Assembly (NCBI GenBank): GCA_016196755.1
Contig: JACPXC010000058.1
Coordinates: forward strand, 1 to 64,000
Direction of reading: 5' to 3'
Source of the DNA: Elusimicrobiota bacterium
GTDB taxonomy: Bacteria > Elusimicrobiota > Elusimicrobia > UBA1565
Length of the DNA: 64,000 nt
Below, one piece after another: positions 1 to 10,904 of the stretch. The position numbers and the translations under genes were made by a program. The number at the start of each line of letters is the position of its first letter. The first letter of the stretch is position 1. Below the pieces are notes generated by a model. It searched no databases. It saw only the letters and a program-made list of their open reading frames with translations, and was not told the origin of the DNA.

Positions 1-187
1 CCCAAATCTGCCGTGCCGTCGCTGTTGTCGTACCCCCAAGGCCCCTTCGGAGGGGCCGCGGGAGCTGGGTGACAAGTTCCGTGTTACCTTGCCCGAGGAT
101 TAAGGGGTGACATAGGGAAATCAGGCTCATGGCACTGACCTGTGGGCTGCCGGGCCTGAGCAAGGCGGGTCTGAGAGCCAGTGCAAA
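1..187. other. Non-coding stretch, no gene seen
   Basis: No credible reading frame lies here. A GC-rich hairpin is visible at 40-57 (GGCCCCT, 4-nt loop, AGGGGCC); it could be the terminator of a gene outside the window, but there is no good T-run after it. Between 104 and 185 there are further imperfect complementary segments (GCACTG near 131 with CAGTGC near 179), so the stretch may belong to a longer structured leader that ends in the riboswitch-like element downstream. I do not recognise a known RNA class in it. Confidence 0.4.
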
Positions 188-237
188 GTTACGCGCCTCG
201 GGCGCGTGGATCCTCGAATCGCCGAACGGCCGGCGAT
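188..237. repeat. Bipartite hairpin repeat, copy 1
   Basis: First of three copies of a short dispersed element. Hairpin A is ACGCGCC-TCG-GGCGCGT at 191-207, preceded by AAGTT. GGATC follows, then hairpin B (ATCGCCG 218-224, loop AACGGC 225-230, CGGCGAT 231-237). Hairpin A is identical in all three copies. In hairpin B only the loop is conserved while the stem differs, which is what compensatory change in a structured element would produce. Here the element lies in the leader before the cobalamin-riboswitch-like RNA. Confidence 0.7.
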
Positions 238-240
238 GCT

Positions 241-402
241 GGGACCATTAGGTCCCGAAAGGCCCATGGGTCCGCGGGGATGCAAAAGCTACGATAACGC
301 CGCGCAATCAGGGAAACTGGTGCGAATCCAGTACCGTGCCGCGACGGTGAGCCCAAGGACGTTCGGGCGAGTCCGGATACCTGAGCGCGAATATCTCCCG
401 AG
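241..402 (+). promoter_or_regulatory. Cobalamin riboswitch-like leader
   Basis: The core matches the conserved cobalamin aptamer. GGGAAACTGGTG at 311-322 is followed by GAATCCAGT, so ACTGG pairs with CCAGT. Then come ACCGTGCCGCGACGGTGA at 333-350 (ACCGT pairs with ACGGT) and a B12-box-like AGTCCGGATACCTG at 370-383. A perfect hairpin GGGACC-ATTA-GGTCCC lies at 241-256. The spacing is that of the compact form lacking some peripheral stems. The Shine-Dalgarno CAGGAGG of the next gene begins at 403, just after the B12 box, so ligand control of translation is plausible. Covariance-model confirmation is not available to me. Confidence 0.75.
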
Positions 403-414
403 CAGGAGGCTTGA

Positions 415-720
415 ATGAAGTCACGATCGGTCGTGTTGTCCCTTGCCGCCGCCGTCGCCGTGATCGCGTCCGTAGGAGCGACCCGGGCGACCCCGAATGA
501 AGAGTCCGGGCTCGAGGCGTCCTGCGCCTGCAACCCGTACCCGTCCAATTGGCCCGTGGTCGGATTGTTCCACACGAGCCAATGGGGGACGTCCGCCCTG
601 AAGCTGTTCGAGGTGCGGGTCCCCGGTGACGAGGCTTCCCTGAAGGACAGCGTCGCCCAATGCGACCTGCTTTGGACGAAGCTGTCGCAGTCGGGAATCT
701 GTCCCCGCCGCCAGCAATAG
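415..720 (+). CDS. Small exported protein behind a cobalamin riboswitch-like leader
   Basis: A 101-aa protein of unknown function. Residues 1-25 form a typical Sec signal peptide (basic MKSR, then an Ala/Val-rich core ending near ATRA). The mature part has about 75 residues with four cysteines, including a CAC motif near residue 37, which could give disulfides or a metal or cofactor site. The ATG is preceded by CAGGAGG at 403-409. Genes under this leader type usually encode cobalamin synthesis, B12 transport or B12-independent enzymes, and this sequence resembles none that I know. A periplasmic corrinoid- or cobalt-handling role is only inference from the leader. The neighbouring kinase gene is convergent. 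Confidence 0.75.
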   Translation: MKSRSVVLSLAAAVAVIASVGATRATPNEESGLEASCACNPYPSNWPVVGLFHTSQWGTSALKLFEVRVPGDEASLKDSVAQCDLLWTKLSQSGICPRRQQ

Positions 721-742
721 CCCTCCCTTCGCCGTCGGGAGC

Positions 743-2299
743 TTAGGAGCGGGCTTTGCCGCGGCGCTCGAGGCCGAGTCCGTTGAGGACCTTCTCCAGG
801 AAGGCCTGCTTGGTGAAGGGTTTCAGGAGATAGTCCTTCGCCCCGCGGGTCAGGGCCTGCTTGGCGGCTTCGGTGTGGCCCGAGAGGATGAGGACCGGGA
901 TGCGCTTGTCCTCCGAGAGACGCTGCATCCGGTCGAGGAGGTCGAGGCCGTTCATGTCGGGGAGCAGGATGTCGAGGACCAGGAGGTCGAAACGCCGGTG
1001 GCTCAGAAGCTCGAGGGCCTCCTGGCCCTTGAGCGTGGTGGTGAGCTCGACGTTCTCGGAGAAGCCGGCCAAAAACAGGCGGACGATCTCGACGACGTCG
1101 GCGTTGTCCTCGACGACCAGCAGGCGCTTCCTGCCGCCCTTGCTGGGCTGCTCCACGATGAGGTGCGGGGTGTCCGGCTCGGAGAGTGTCAGGGCGATCG
1201 TCACCGTCGAGCCGGCGCCGGCGCCCTCGGACTCGAGCCAGAGCCGGCCGCCGTGCAGGTCGATGGTCTGCTTGGCCAAGGGCAGGCCCAGGCCGAGGCC
1301 CGAGATCTCGCGGGTCAGCTCGGAGTCGGAATGGCTGAAGGCCTCGAAGAGGTGCGGGATGATCTCGGGCGCCACGCCGCGCCCCGAGTCGGAGACCCGC
1401 AGCCAAGCCTCGCGCTTGCCGTGGACGCTCAGGCTCAGGCGGACGGCTGCCCCGTCGGGCGAGAACTTGTACGCGTTGGAGAGGACGTTGTCGAGCGCTT
1501 CCTTGAGCTTGCCGGGGTCGGCCAGCACCCAGACCGGCCCTTCGACGCTCTCGGTCGCCAACCGCACGCCTCGCGCGGCGGCGTCGGCGGGGACCGGGGC
1601 CGCGCATTGCCGGACGAAAGTCGCCAGGTCGGTCGGGCGGAGGAGGACCTCCTGGGTGCCGATCGAGGATTCCTTAAAAGCGAGCAGGCGGTTGAGCATC
1701 TCGAGCAGGCTGTCGCCGCGGCGGCGGATGGCGCGCGCGGCGGTCAGCTGGGGCGGGGTCAAGGGGCCGAGGTCGCCGTCCTCGAGGGTCTTGGCGTAGC
1801 CCAGGATGACGGCCAGGGGGGTGCGCAGCTCGTGGCTGACCGAGGATATGAACTCATCCTTCATGCGGTTGACCTGGCGCAGCTCCAGATTCTCGGTCTG
1901 CAGGACCTGCATCTCGAGCCCGCGGCGCAGGAGGCGGTTCAGGTCCGCCTCGCGCAGGTCGAGGGCGGCCAGGTAGTCGATGGCGCCGTGCTTCATGGCT
2001 TCGACGGCCAGGCGCTCGGAGCCCATGCCGGAGACGATGACCACGGCCGTCTTGGGATGGAGCTGGCGGATCTGGTCGAGCAGCTTCATGCCGTCCATGT
2101 CGGGAAGGCGGTAGTCGATGAACGCCAGGTCGAAGAAGCCTCCGCGCAGGGCCTCGAGGGCCTCTCCGGCGCCGGCGACGCTGGTGACGGCCAGCTCCCA
2201 GCCCTTCTCGGCCCCCAGGCGCTGCTCGAGCACCTGGCGGTTGGCGGGCTCGTCGTCGACCACCAGGATCCGGAGCTTGGGGTTGGTCACGGGGGGCAT
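743..2299 (-). CDS. Soluble hybrid: receiver - histidine kinase - receiver
   Basis: A 518-aa protein with no membrane segment or signal peptide, so probably a cytosolic relay. An N-terminal receiver (about residues 8-125) has the acidic pocket VVDDE and acceptor Asp62 in IDYRLPDMDG. The usual Lys of the last receiver motif is missing: GAIDYLAALDL stands where GAxDYLxKPF is expected. Next come HisKA with the H-box VSHELRTPLA and a HATPase with N (NVLSNAYKFSPDG), G1 (DSGRGV) and G2 (GLGLGLPLA) boxes. The C-terminal receiver has LDILLPDMNG and an intact GAKDYLLKPF. I chose the ATG at 2299; an upstream in-frame start would run into the divergent hpt gene. A TATAGT lies just before it. No output domain is present, so phosphate probably passes to another protein. 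Confidence 0.9.
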   Translation of the reverse strand: MPPVTNPKLRILVVDDEPANRQVLEQRLGAEKGWELAVTSVAGAGEALEALRGGFFDLAFIDYRLPDMDGMKLLDQIRQLHPKTAVVIVSGMGSERLAVEAMKHGAIDYLAALDLREADLNRLLRRGLEMQVLQTENLELRQVNRMKDEFISSVSHELRTPLAVILGYAKTLEDGDLGPLTPPQLTAARAIRRRGDSLLEMLNRLLAFKESSIGTQEVLLRPTDLATFVRQCAAPVPADAAARGVRLATESVEGPVWVLADPGKLKEALDNVLSNAYKFSPDGAAVRLSLSVHGKREAWLRVSDSGRGVAPEIIPHLFEAFSHSDSELTREISGLGLGLPLAKQTIDLHGGRLWLESEGAGAGSTVTIALTLSEPDTPHLIVEQPSKGGRKRLLVVEDNADVVEIVRLFLAGFSENVELTTTLKGQEALELLSHRRFDLLVLDILLPDMNGLDLLDRMQRLSEDKRIPVLILSGHTEAAKQALTRGAKDYLLKPFTKQAFLEKVLNGLGLERRGKARS

Positions 2300-2370
2300 C
2301 CTACTATATGCGGGGTCCGGGGTTGGACAGGGAGGGCGGGGAAATCCTATCCTTGTCCGACGAACCATCG

Positions 2371-2913
2371 ATGGTCCACCCCGACATAGAGCGCATCCTC
2401 CTTGATGAGGACACCATCCGCGCCCGCGTGAAAGAGCTCGCGGGCCGGCTGTCGTCGGATTACGCCGGCAAGAAGCCGGTGATGATCGGCATCCTCAAGG
2501 GCAGCATCCCTTTCATGGCCGACCTGATGCGCTCGATGGGCGAGGACCATACCGTCGACTTCATGTGCCTCTCCTCGTACTCGGGGGCGGCCTCGACCGG
2601 GGTCGTGCGCATGATCCTCGACCTGCGCGAGAGCATCCAGGACCGCGACGTGCTCGTCGTCGAGGACATCATCGACACGGGCCTGACCCTGGGCTACCTG
2701 CGCCAGAACCTGCTGACCCGGCAGCCCCGCTCCCTGGAGCTGGTGACCCTGCTCGACAAACCGGACTGCCGCAAGGTCACGATCAGCCCGAAGTACTTCG
2801 GCTTCAAGATCCCCAACGAGTTCGTCGTCGGCTACGGCCTCGACTACAACGAGGCGTACCGTCATCTTCCCTATATCGGCGTACTAAAGGGCTCCGCCGT
2901 CCGCGGGTCCTGA
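2371..2913 (+). CDS. hpt: Hypoxanthine phosphoribosyltransferase
   Basis: A 180-aa purine-salvage enzyme that transfers phosphoribose from PRPP to hypoxanthine or guanine. The PRPP-binding signature VLVVEDIIDTGLTL lies near residues 93-106, and the segment LLDKPDCRK near 127 matches the family. The ATG at 2371 gives the usual N-terminus (DIERILLDEDTI); a TTG at 2353, about 12 nt after GGAGGGCGGGG (2330-2340), is an alternative. In many bacteria hpt precedes ftsH, as it does here with 16 nt between them. It is divergent from the hybrid kinase, leaving a short shared promoter region. Confidence 0.95.
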   Translation: MVHPDIERILLDEDTIRARVKELAGRLSSDYAGKKPVMIGILKGSIPFMADLMRSMGEDHTVDFMCLSSYSGAASTGVVRMILDLRESIQDRDVLVVEDIIDTGLTLGYLRQNLLTRQPRSLELVTLLDKPDCRKVTISPKYFGFKIPNEFVVGYGLDYNEAYRHLPYIGVLKGSAVRGS

Positions 2914-2929
2914 GGTCAGGAGGCCAGCC

Positions 2930-4750
<1,821 letters not shown>

Positions 4751-4752
4751 GG

Positions 4753-5601
4753 ATGGCCCTAGCCGCGCGCGCGCAAATGAAACTCATGGAGCGCCGGGCC
4801 CGCCTAGGCCGGCCGCTCGTGATGGGGATCGTCAACGCTACGGGCGACTCCTTCTTCGCCGCCAGCCGGGCCTCCGGGGAAGCGGCCGTCGCCGCCGGCC
4901 TGCGTCTGGCCGAGGAGGGCGCGGACCTCGTGGACGTGGGCGGCGAGTCGACGCGTCCGGGCTCGGACCCCGTTTCCGAGGACGAGGAGTCGGCGCGGGT
5001 CTTGCCCATCGTCGAGGCCTTGGCCGCTCGGCTCAAGATCCCGGTCTCGATCGACACCGCCAAGGCCGCCGTCGCCCGCCGTGCGCTGGACGCCGGGGCG
5101 GGAGTCCTCAACGACATCCTGGCCCTGCGAGCGCCCGGCATGCTCGAGGCCGCGGTCCGCTACCCCTTGGTCGTCCTCATGCACATGCAAGGCGTTAGCC
5201 CCAAGACTATGCAGGCCGACCCGCGCTACGACGATTGCGCGGGAGAGGTGCGGGGCTTCCTGGCCGAACGGCTGGCCGCCTTCCGAGCGGCGGGCGGCGA
5301 CTCCGCGCGCGCCTGGGTCGACCCGGGGCTCGGGTTCGGCAAGACGCTGGAGCACAACCTCGAGCTCATGCGCCGGCTCGAGGACCTGACGGTGCTCGGC
5401 CCTGTGCTGGTCGGCGCCTCACGCAAATCTTTCCTCGGGCGGCTCCTGGCCTCGGAGGGCGCTCCGCTTCCGCCCGAGGAGCGCCTCGAGGCCTCGCTGG
5501 CCGCGGCCTGCCGGGCGGCGGAGGCCGGGACGGTCTGCGTCCGCGTCCACGACGTGCGCGCCACGGTGCGCGCGCTCGAGGCCTGGAAGGCCCTCAGGTG
5601 A
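4753..5601 (+). CDS. folP: Dihydropteroate synthase
   Basis: A 282-aa TIM-barrel enzyme joining 6-hydroxymethyl-dihydropterin pyrophosphate to p-aminobenzoate in folate synthesis. Family motifs appear in order: MGIVNATGDSFF near residue 24, DLVDVGGESTRPGS, the SIDTAKA strand, GVLNDI, MHMQG, DPGLGFGKT, VGASRKSFLG and the C-terminal RVHDV. The first loop is unusual: most family members have MGI[LV]NVTPDSFS, whereas this protein has NATGDSFF, losing the usual Pro. The ATG at 4753 is 2 nt after the ftsH stop, and the last codons overlap the glmM GTG start by 4 nt, so the two are probably translationally coupled. Confidence 0.95.
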   Translation: MALAARAQMKLMERRARLGRPLVMGIVNATGDSFFAASRASGEAAVAAGLRLAEEGADLVDVGGESTRPGSDPVSEDEESARVLPIVEALAARLKIPVSIDTAKAAVARRALDAGAGVLNDILALRAPGMLEAAVRYPLVVLMHMQGVSPKTMQADPRYDDCAGEVRGFLAERLAAFRAAGGDSARAWVDPGLGFGKTLEHNLELMRRLEDLTVLGPVLVGASRKSFLGRLLASEGAPLPPEERLEASLAAACRAAEAGTVCVRVHDVRATVRALEAWKALR

Positions 5602-6944
5602 CCAAGCTCTTCGGTACCGACGGCGTTCGAGGCATCCCGGGGACCGAGCCCCTCACCCCGGCCACCGTGCGCCGCCTGGCCCGCCTGTGCGCCAAGGGCT
5701 TCCTCGCGCGCCGCCCGACCCGCGACCCATTCTGCCTGCTAGGCCGCGACACGCGCGGCTCGGGGCCGGCGCTGGCCCGGGCCTTGGCGGACGGCTTCGC
5801 CGCCGCGGGTGTGCGCACCGTCGAGCTTGGCGTCGTGCCGACGCCGGTCGTGTCGTACCTGACCCCGCGCCGCGGGGCGCTCTGCGGCGTGGTCGTCTCG
5901 GCCAGCCACAACCCGCCCGAGTTCAACGGGATCAAGTTCTTCACCGAGTGCGGGCGCAAGGTCTCCCCGGAGCTCGAGGCCGAGGTCGAGCGCGGCCTGC
6001 CGCGCTCTGCAGACCCCGGCGCTCGGCGCGCCCGGCTCGAGCGCGACGGGAGCGCGGCGGAGCAGTACCTCGACTTCCTGGTCTCGACTTTGCCGGCCCA
6101 CGAGGACCTCTCCGGCCTGCGCGTCGTCTTCGACGGCTCCAACGGGGCGGCCTCGGACCTCGGTCCTCGCCTCCTGCGCCGGCTCGGCTGCGAGGTGACG
6201 ACGCTGGGCTGCCGGCCGGACGGGACGAACATCAACCGGGGCTGCGGCGCGCTTGAGACCGGGCTTCTGAGCCGCACGGTGGCGGCGCGCAAGGCCGACT
6301 GCGGGATCGCGGTCGACGGCGACGCCGACCGCTGCGTGCTGGCCGACGAGACCGGCCGCCTGCTCGACGGCGACGCGCTGATCGCGCTCTCGGCCCTGCA
6401 CCTGCGCGACCTGGGGCTGCTGCGCGGCGACACCGTGGTCCTGACCGTCATGTCGAACTTGGGGCTCGTCGACTTCCTGCGCCGCGAGGGCATCGCCTCG
6501 GTCCAGGTGCCGGTCGGCGACCGCAACGTCACCGAAGCCCTCGACCAGGGAGATTTCGTGTTGGGCGGCGAGAACTCGGGCCACGTCGTCTTCCGCCGCT
6601 TAGCGCCCACCGGCGACGGCCTGCTCACCGCCCTGCAGACCCTGGCCGCCTGGCGCGCGCGGGGCGGGCTCCTGTCCGGCGCCCGCCGCCTGTATCGGAC
6701 CTTCCCCCAGGTGCTCCTGAACGTCCGGGTGTCGCGCCGCGTCCCCCTCGAAAAGCTCCCGACCTTCCAGAGCGAGCTCAAGCGGGCGGAAAGGAGCCTT
6801 AAGGATTCAGGCAGAGTTTTCGTAAGATATTCGGGTACCGAGCCGCTCCTGCGCATCCTGGTCGAAGCCGAGGACCGGGGTATGACAAAGGAGCTGTCCG
6901 GACGTCTCGCCGCTGCGTTCAAGCGCGAGGCCGAGGGGGTCTGA
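5598..6944 (+). CDS. glmM: Phosphoglucosamine mutase
   Basis: A 448-aa enzyme converting glucosamine-6-phosphate to glucosamine-1-phosphate for UDP-GlcNAc synthesis. The GTG at 5598, overlapping folP by 4 nt, gives the canonical N-terminus KLFGTDGVRG. The catalytic phosphoserine loop VVSASHNPPEFNG has its Ser near residue 102. The Mg-binding loop is DGDADRC near 240, the sugar loop GGENSGH near 327, and the C-terminal phosphate loop RYSGTEPLLRI near 413. Length is normal for the family. It works with GlmS (7705 or 27403) and GlmU (39069). pdxJ follows after 3 nt. Confidence 0.97.
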   Translation: MTKLFGTDGVRGIPGTEPLTPATVRRLARLCAKGFLARRPTRDPFCLLGRDTRGSGPALARALADGFAAAGVRTVELGVVPTPVVSYLTPRRGALCGVVVSASHNPPEFNGIKFFTECGRKVSPELEAEVERGLPRSADPGARRARLERDGSAAEQYLDFLVSTLPAHEDLSGLRVVFDGSNGAASDLGPRLLRRLGCEVTTLGCRPDGTNINRGCGALETGLLSRTVAARKADCGIAVDGDADRCVLADETGRLLDGDALIALSALHLRDLGLLRGDTVVLTVMSNLGLVDFLRREGIASVQVPVGDRNVTEALDQGDFVLGGENSGHVVFRRLAPTGDGLLTALQTLAAWRARGGLLSGARRLYRTFPQVLLNVRVSRRVPLEKLPTFQSELKRAERSLKDSGRVFVRYSGTEPLLRILVEAEDRGMTKELSGRLAAAFKREAEGV

Positions 6945-6947
6945 CCC

Positions 6948-7679
6948 ATGCCGCACGTCAAGCTGGGCGTCAATATCGACCACGTGGCGACGCTGCGCCA
7001 GGCGCGCAAGGACGTCGATCCGGACCCGGTGAGCGCCGCGCGCGTCGCCCGGTCCGCCGGGGCTGACCTCATCGTCTGCCACCTGCGCCAGGACCGGCGC
7101 CACATCCAGGATAAGGACCTGCACGCCCTGCGCAAGGTCCTTAAGACCGGCCTCCACCTGGAGCTGGCCGACCGTCCCGAGATGATCAAGATCGCCCTCG
7201 ACATCCAGCCCGACTGGGTCTGCATCGTCCCGGAGACCCCCGACGAGGTCACCACCGAGGGCGGCCTGGACCTCAAGGGCGGCAAGGCCGGCTCGCTCGA
7301 CAAGACCATCAAGCGCCTCAAGGACGCCGGCGTGGGCGTGAGCCTGTTCGTCGACCCGGAGGCCGTGGCCGTGCGCATGGCCCACAACCTGGGCGCCGAC
7401 GCGGTGGAGCTCTGCACCTCCGAGTACGCCAAGGCGGTGGGGCGCCATAAGCAGCACAACGAGCTCGAGAAGCTGGAGCTGGCCGGCTACCTGGCCCATG
7501 AGCTCAAGCTCGAGCTGCACGCCGGGCACGCGCTCGACTACTCCAACGTCGTCCCGGTGGCGCAGATCCCCCACATGCGCTGTCTCAACATCGGCTTCGC
7601 CGTCATCGCGCGCTCCCTGTTCATGGGCCTCAAGCCCGCGGTCGCCGAGATGAAGCGGCTTCTGCAGCAGCAGCCGTAG
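6948..7679 (+). CDS. pdxJ: Pyridoxine 5'-phosphate synthase
   Basis: A 243-aa TIM-barrel enzyme condensing 1-deoxyxylulose-5-phosphate with 3-amino-2-oxopropyl phosphate, the last ring-forming step of DXP-dependent vitamin B6 synthesis. The N-terminus LGVNIDHVATLRQAR is diagnostic. Other family segments are VCHLRQDRRHI, VPETPDEVTTEGGLD, VSLFVDP, HAGHALDY and the C-terminal NIGFAVIARSLFMGL. Length is normal. The ATG at 6948 lies 3 nt after the glmM stop. Because GlmS aminotransfer and PLP supply are biochemically unrelated, the grouping with glmM/glmS is probably just a conserved housekeeping order. Confidence 0.97.
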   Translation: MPHVKLGVNIDHVATLRQARKDVDPDPVSAARVARSAGADLIVCHLRQDRRHIQDKDLHALRKVLKTGLHLELADRPEMIKIALDIQPDWVCIVPETPDEVTTEGGLDLKGGKAGSLDKTIKRLKDAGVGVSLFVDPEAVAVRMAHNLGADAVELCTSEYAKAVGRHKQHNELEKLELAGYLAHELKLELHAGHALDYSNVVPVAQIPHMRCLNIGFAVIARSLFMGLKPAVAEMKRLLQQQP

Positions 7680-7704
7680 GGGCCCCGGCCCCAAGGAGCG
7701 CGCC

Positions 7705-9556
<1,852 letters not shown>

Positions 9557-9582
<26 letters not shown>

Positions 9583-9925
9583 GGGCGCGCCGTTCGCGGT
9601 CGGCCTGGACATCGTCGAGGTGGAGCGCGTGCGCAAGGCGGCGCGCAGCGCGCGCTTTCTCAAGCGCGTCTTCTCCAAGGACGAGATCGCCTACTGCATG
9701 GGCCGCAAGAGCCCCTGGCAGCACTTCGCCGTGCGCTTCGCGGCCAAGGAGGCGGTGTTCAAGGCCTTGGGCATGAAAGGCGTCTCCCTGCTCCACATCT
9801 CGGTGGCGCGCGACGCCAACGGCCGTCCCAGCGTGCTGGTGGCCGGCAAGCCCGAGCCGGGGATCGCGCTCTCGTTGACCCACAGCGACCATTACGCCGC
9901 CGCCGTGGCGGTGCGCTGGGCGTGA
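9557..9925 (+). CDS. acpS: Holo-[acyl-carrier-protein] synthase
   Basis: A 122-aa phosphopantetheinyl transferase that moves 4'-phosphopantetheine from CoA to acyl carrier protein. Signature motifs are GLDIVEVERV near residue 16 (Mg-binding Asp) and FAAKEAVFKALG near residue 56. The start is inferred as TTG at 9557, inside the end of glmS, because no ATG or GTG lies before the conserved N-terminal strand; AGGA at 9550-9553 could serve as its ribosome site. Overlap with nnrD is 4 nt. An acpS-nnrD pair is common in bacteria. Confidence 0.92.
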
Positions 9926-10830
9926 CGGACTTCTCGCTGGCCGAGCTGCGGCGCTGGCTGCCGGCCCGCCCGCGCGATTCTCATAAGGGGGACTTCGGGC
10001 ACGTCCTCGTCGTCGCCGGCTCGCGCGGGATGGGCGGGGCCGCGGCCTTGGCGGCGCGCGGCGTCCTGCGCTCGGGGGCCGGCCTCGTCACCGTGGCCTT
10101 GCCCGCCAGCCAGCAGCTCATCGTCGCCGGGCTTCTGGCGGAGGCCATGACCCTGCCGCTGCCCGAGGGGCCGGGCGGGGCTCTCAGGGCCGACGCCGTA
10201 GCGGCCCTCGTCACGGCGCATGAGAAGCGGGAATTCACGGCGCTGGCGATCGGTCCCGGCCTGGGCTCGACCCAGGAGACCGGCCGCGTCGTCCTGGGGG
10301 CGCTGGCCAGCCTCAAGATCCCGGCCGTCCTCGATGCCGACGCGTTGAACCTCCTGGCGCTCCACCCGCGTCCGGAGGTCCGGATCCTGCTCTCCACCCG
10401 CAAGGCCCCGTTCGTCCTCACCCCGCACCCGGGCGAGGCGGCGCGGCTCCTGCGCGAGAAGGTGGAGAAGGTCGTGGCCGACCGGGGCGACGCTGCCCTG
10501 CGGCTGGTCGAAGAGTTGGGCGGGGTCTGCCTGCTCAAGGGCCGACGCACGATCGTGGCCCGGGCCGGGAAGACCTGGGTCAACCCGACCGGCAACGCGG
10601 GCCTCGCCAAAGGCGGCACCGGCGACCTGCTGACCGGCATCATCGCCGGGCTGTGGTCTCAGCGCCTGCGCGTAAACGAAGACGACGGCGGCTTCGAGGC
10701 CGCCTGCCTGGGGGCGTACCTGCACGGCTACGCGGCCGACGAGGCCGTCAAGCGCTGGAGCGACCGCTGCCTGCTGGCTTCCGACGTCCTCGAATCCCTC
10801 CCCGCCGCCTTCAAGAAGCTCGGGGCCTGA
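9922..10830 (+). CDS. nnrD: ADP-dependent (S)-NAD(P)H-hydrate dehydratase
   Basis: A 302-aa ribokinase-fold repair enzyme that dehydrates NAD(P)HX, a damaged form of NAD(P)H, using ADP or ATP. Motifs are HKGDFGHVLVVAGSRGMGGA near residue 22, AIGPGLGS near 107, LDADALN near 137, TPHPGEAARLL near 163 and the nucleotide loop NAGLAKGGTGDLLTGIIAGL near 227. Only the dehydratase domain is present; the NnrE epimerase domain that is often fused in front is absent from this protein. The start is GTG at 9922, overlapping the acpS stop. Confidence 0.93.
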   Translation: MTDFSLAELRRWLPARPRDSHKGDFGHVLVVAGSRGMGGAAALAARGVLRSGAGLVTVALPASQQLIVAGLLAEAMTLPLPEGPGGALRADAVAALVTAHEKREFTALAIGPGLGSTQETGRVVLGALASLKIPAVLDADALNLLALHPRPEVRILLSTRKAPFVLTPHPGEAARLLREKVEKVVADRGDAALRLVEELGGVCLLKGRRTIVARAGKTWVNPTGNAGLAKGGTGDLLTGIIAGLWSQRLRVNEDDGGFEAACLGAYLHGYAADEAVKRWSDRCLLASDVLESLPAAFKKLGA

Positions 10831-10868
10831 GGCGCGTTCGCGTCCCGCCTAAGGTGCCGTCGGCGCGC

Positions 10869-10898
10869 TTGATGTGCGGGCGTGGTTGCGGATATCAT
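10869..10898 (+). promoter_or_regulatory. Putative promoter of the Cys-rich exported protein
   Basis: TTGATG at 10869-10874 and TATCAT at 10893-10898 are separated by 18 nt, a sigma70-like arrangement. The -10 ends only 6 nt before the ATG at 10905 and there is no Shine-Dalgarno, so the transcript would be essentially leaderless. Confidence 0.5.
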
Positions 10899-10904
10899 CT
10901 GGCG

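Noticed and set aside
1-187. A second structured RNA (6S, tmRNA or SRP type)
   Set aside because: Some pairing exists but no diagnostic sequence of these RNAs is visible.
189-1607. A 472-codon open frame on the minus strand
   Set aside because: It covers the riboswitch-like leader and overlaps the real kinase in another frame; composition is Arg/Pro-rich as expected of a shadow in high-GC DNA.
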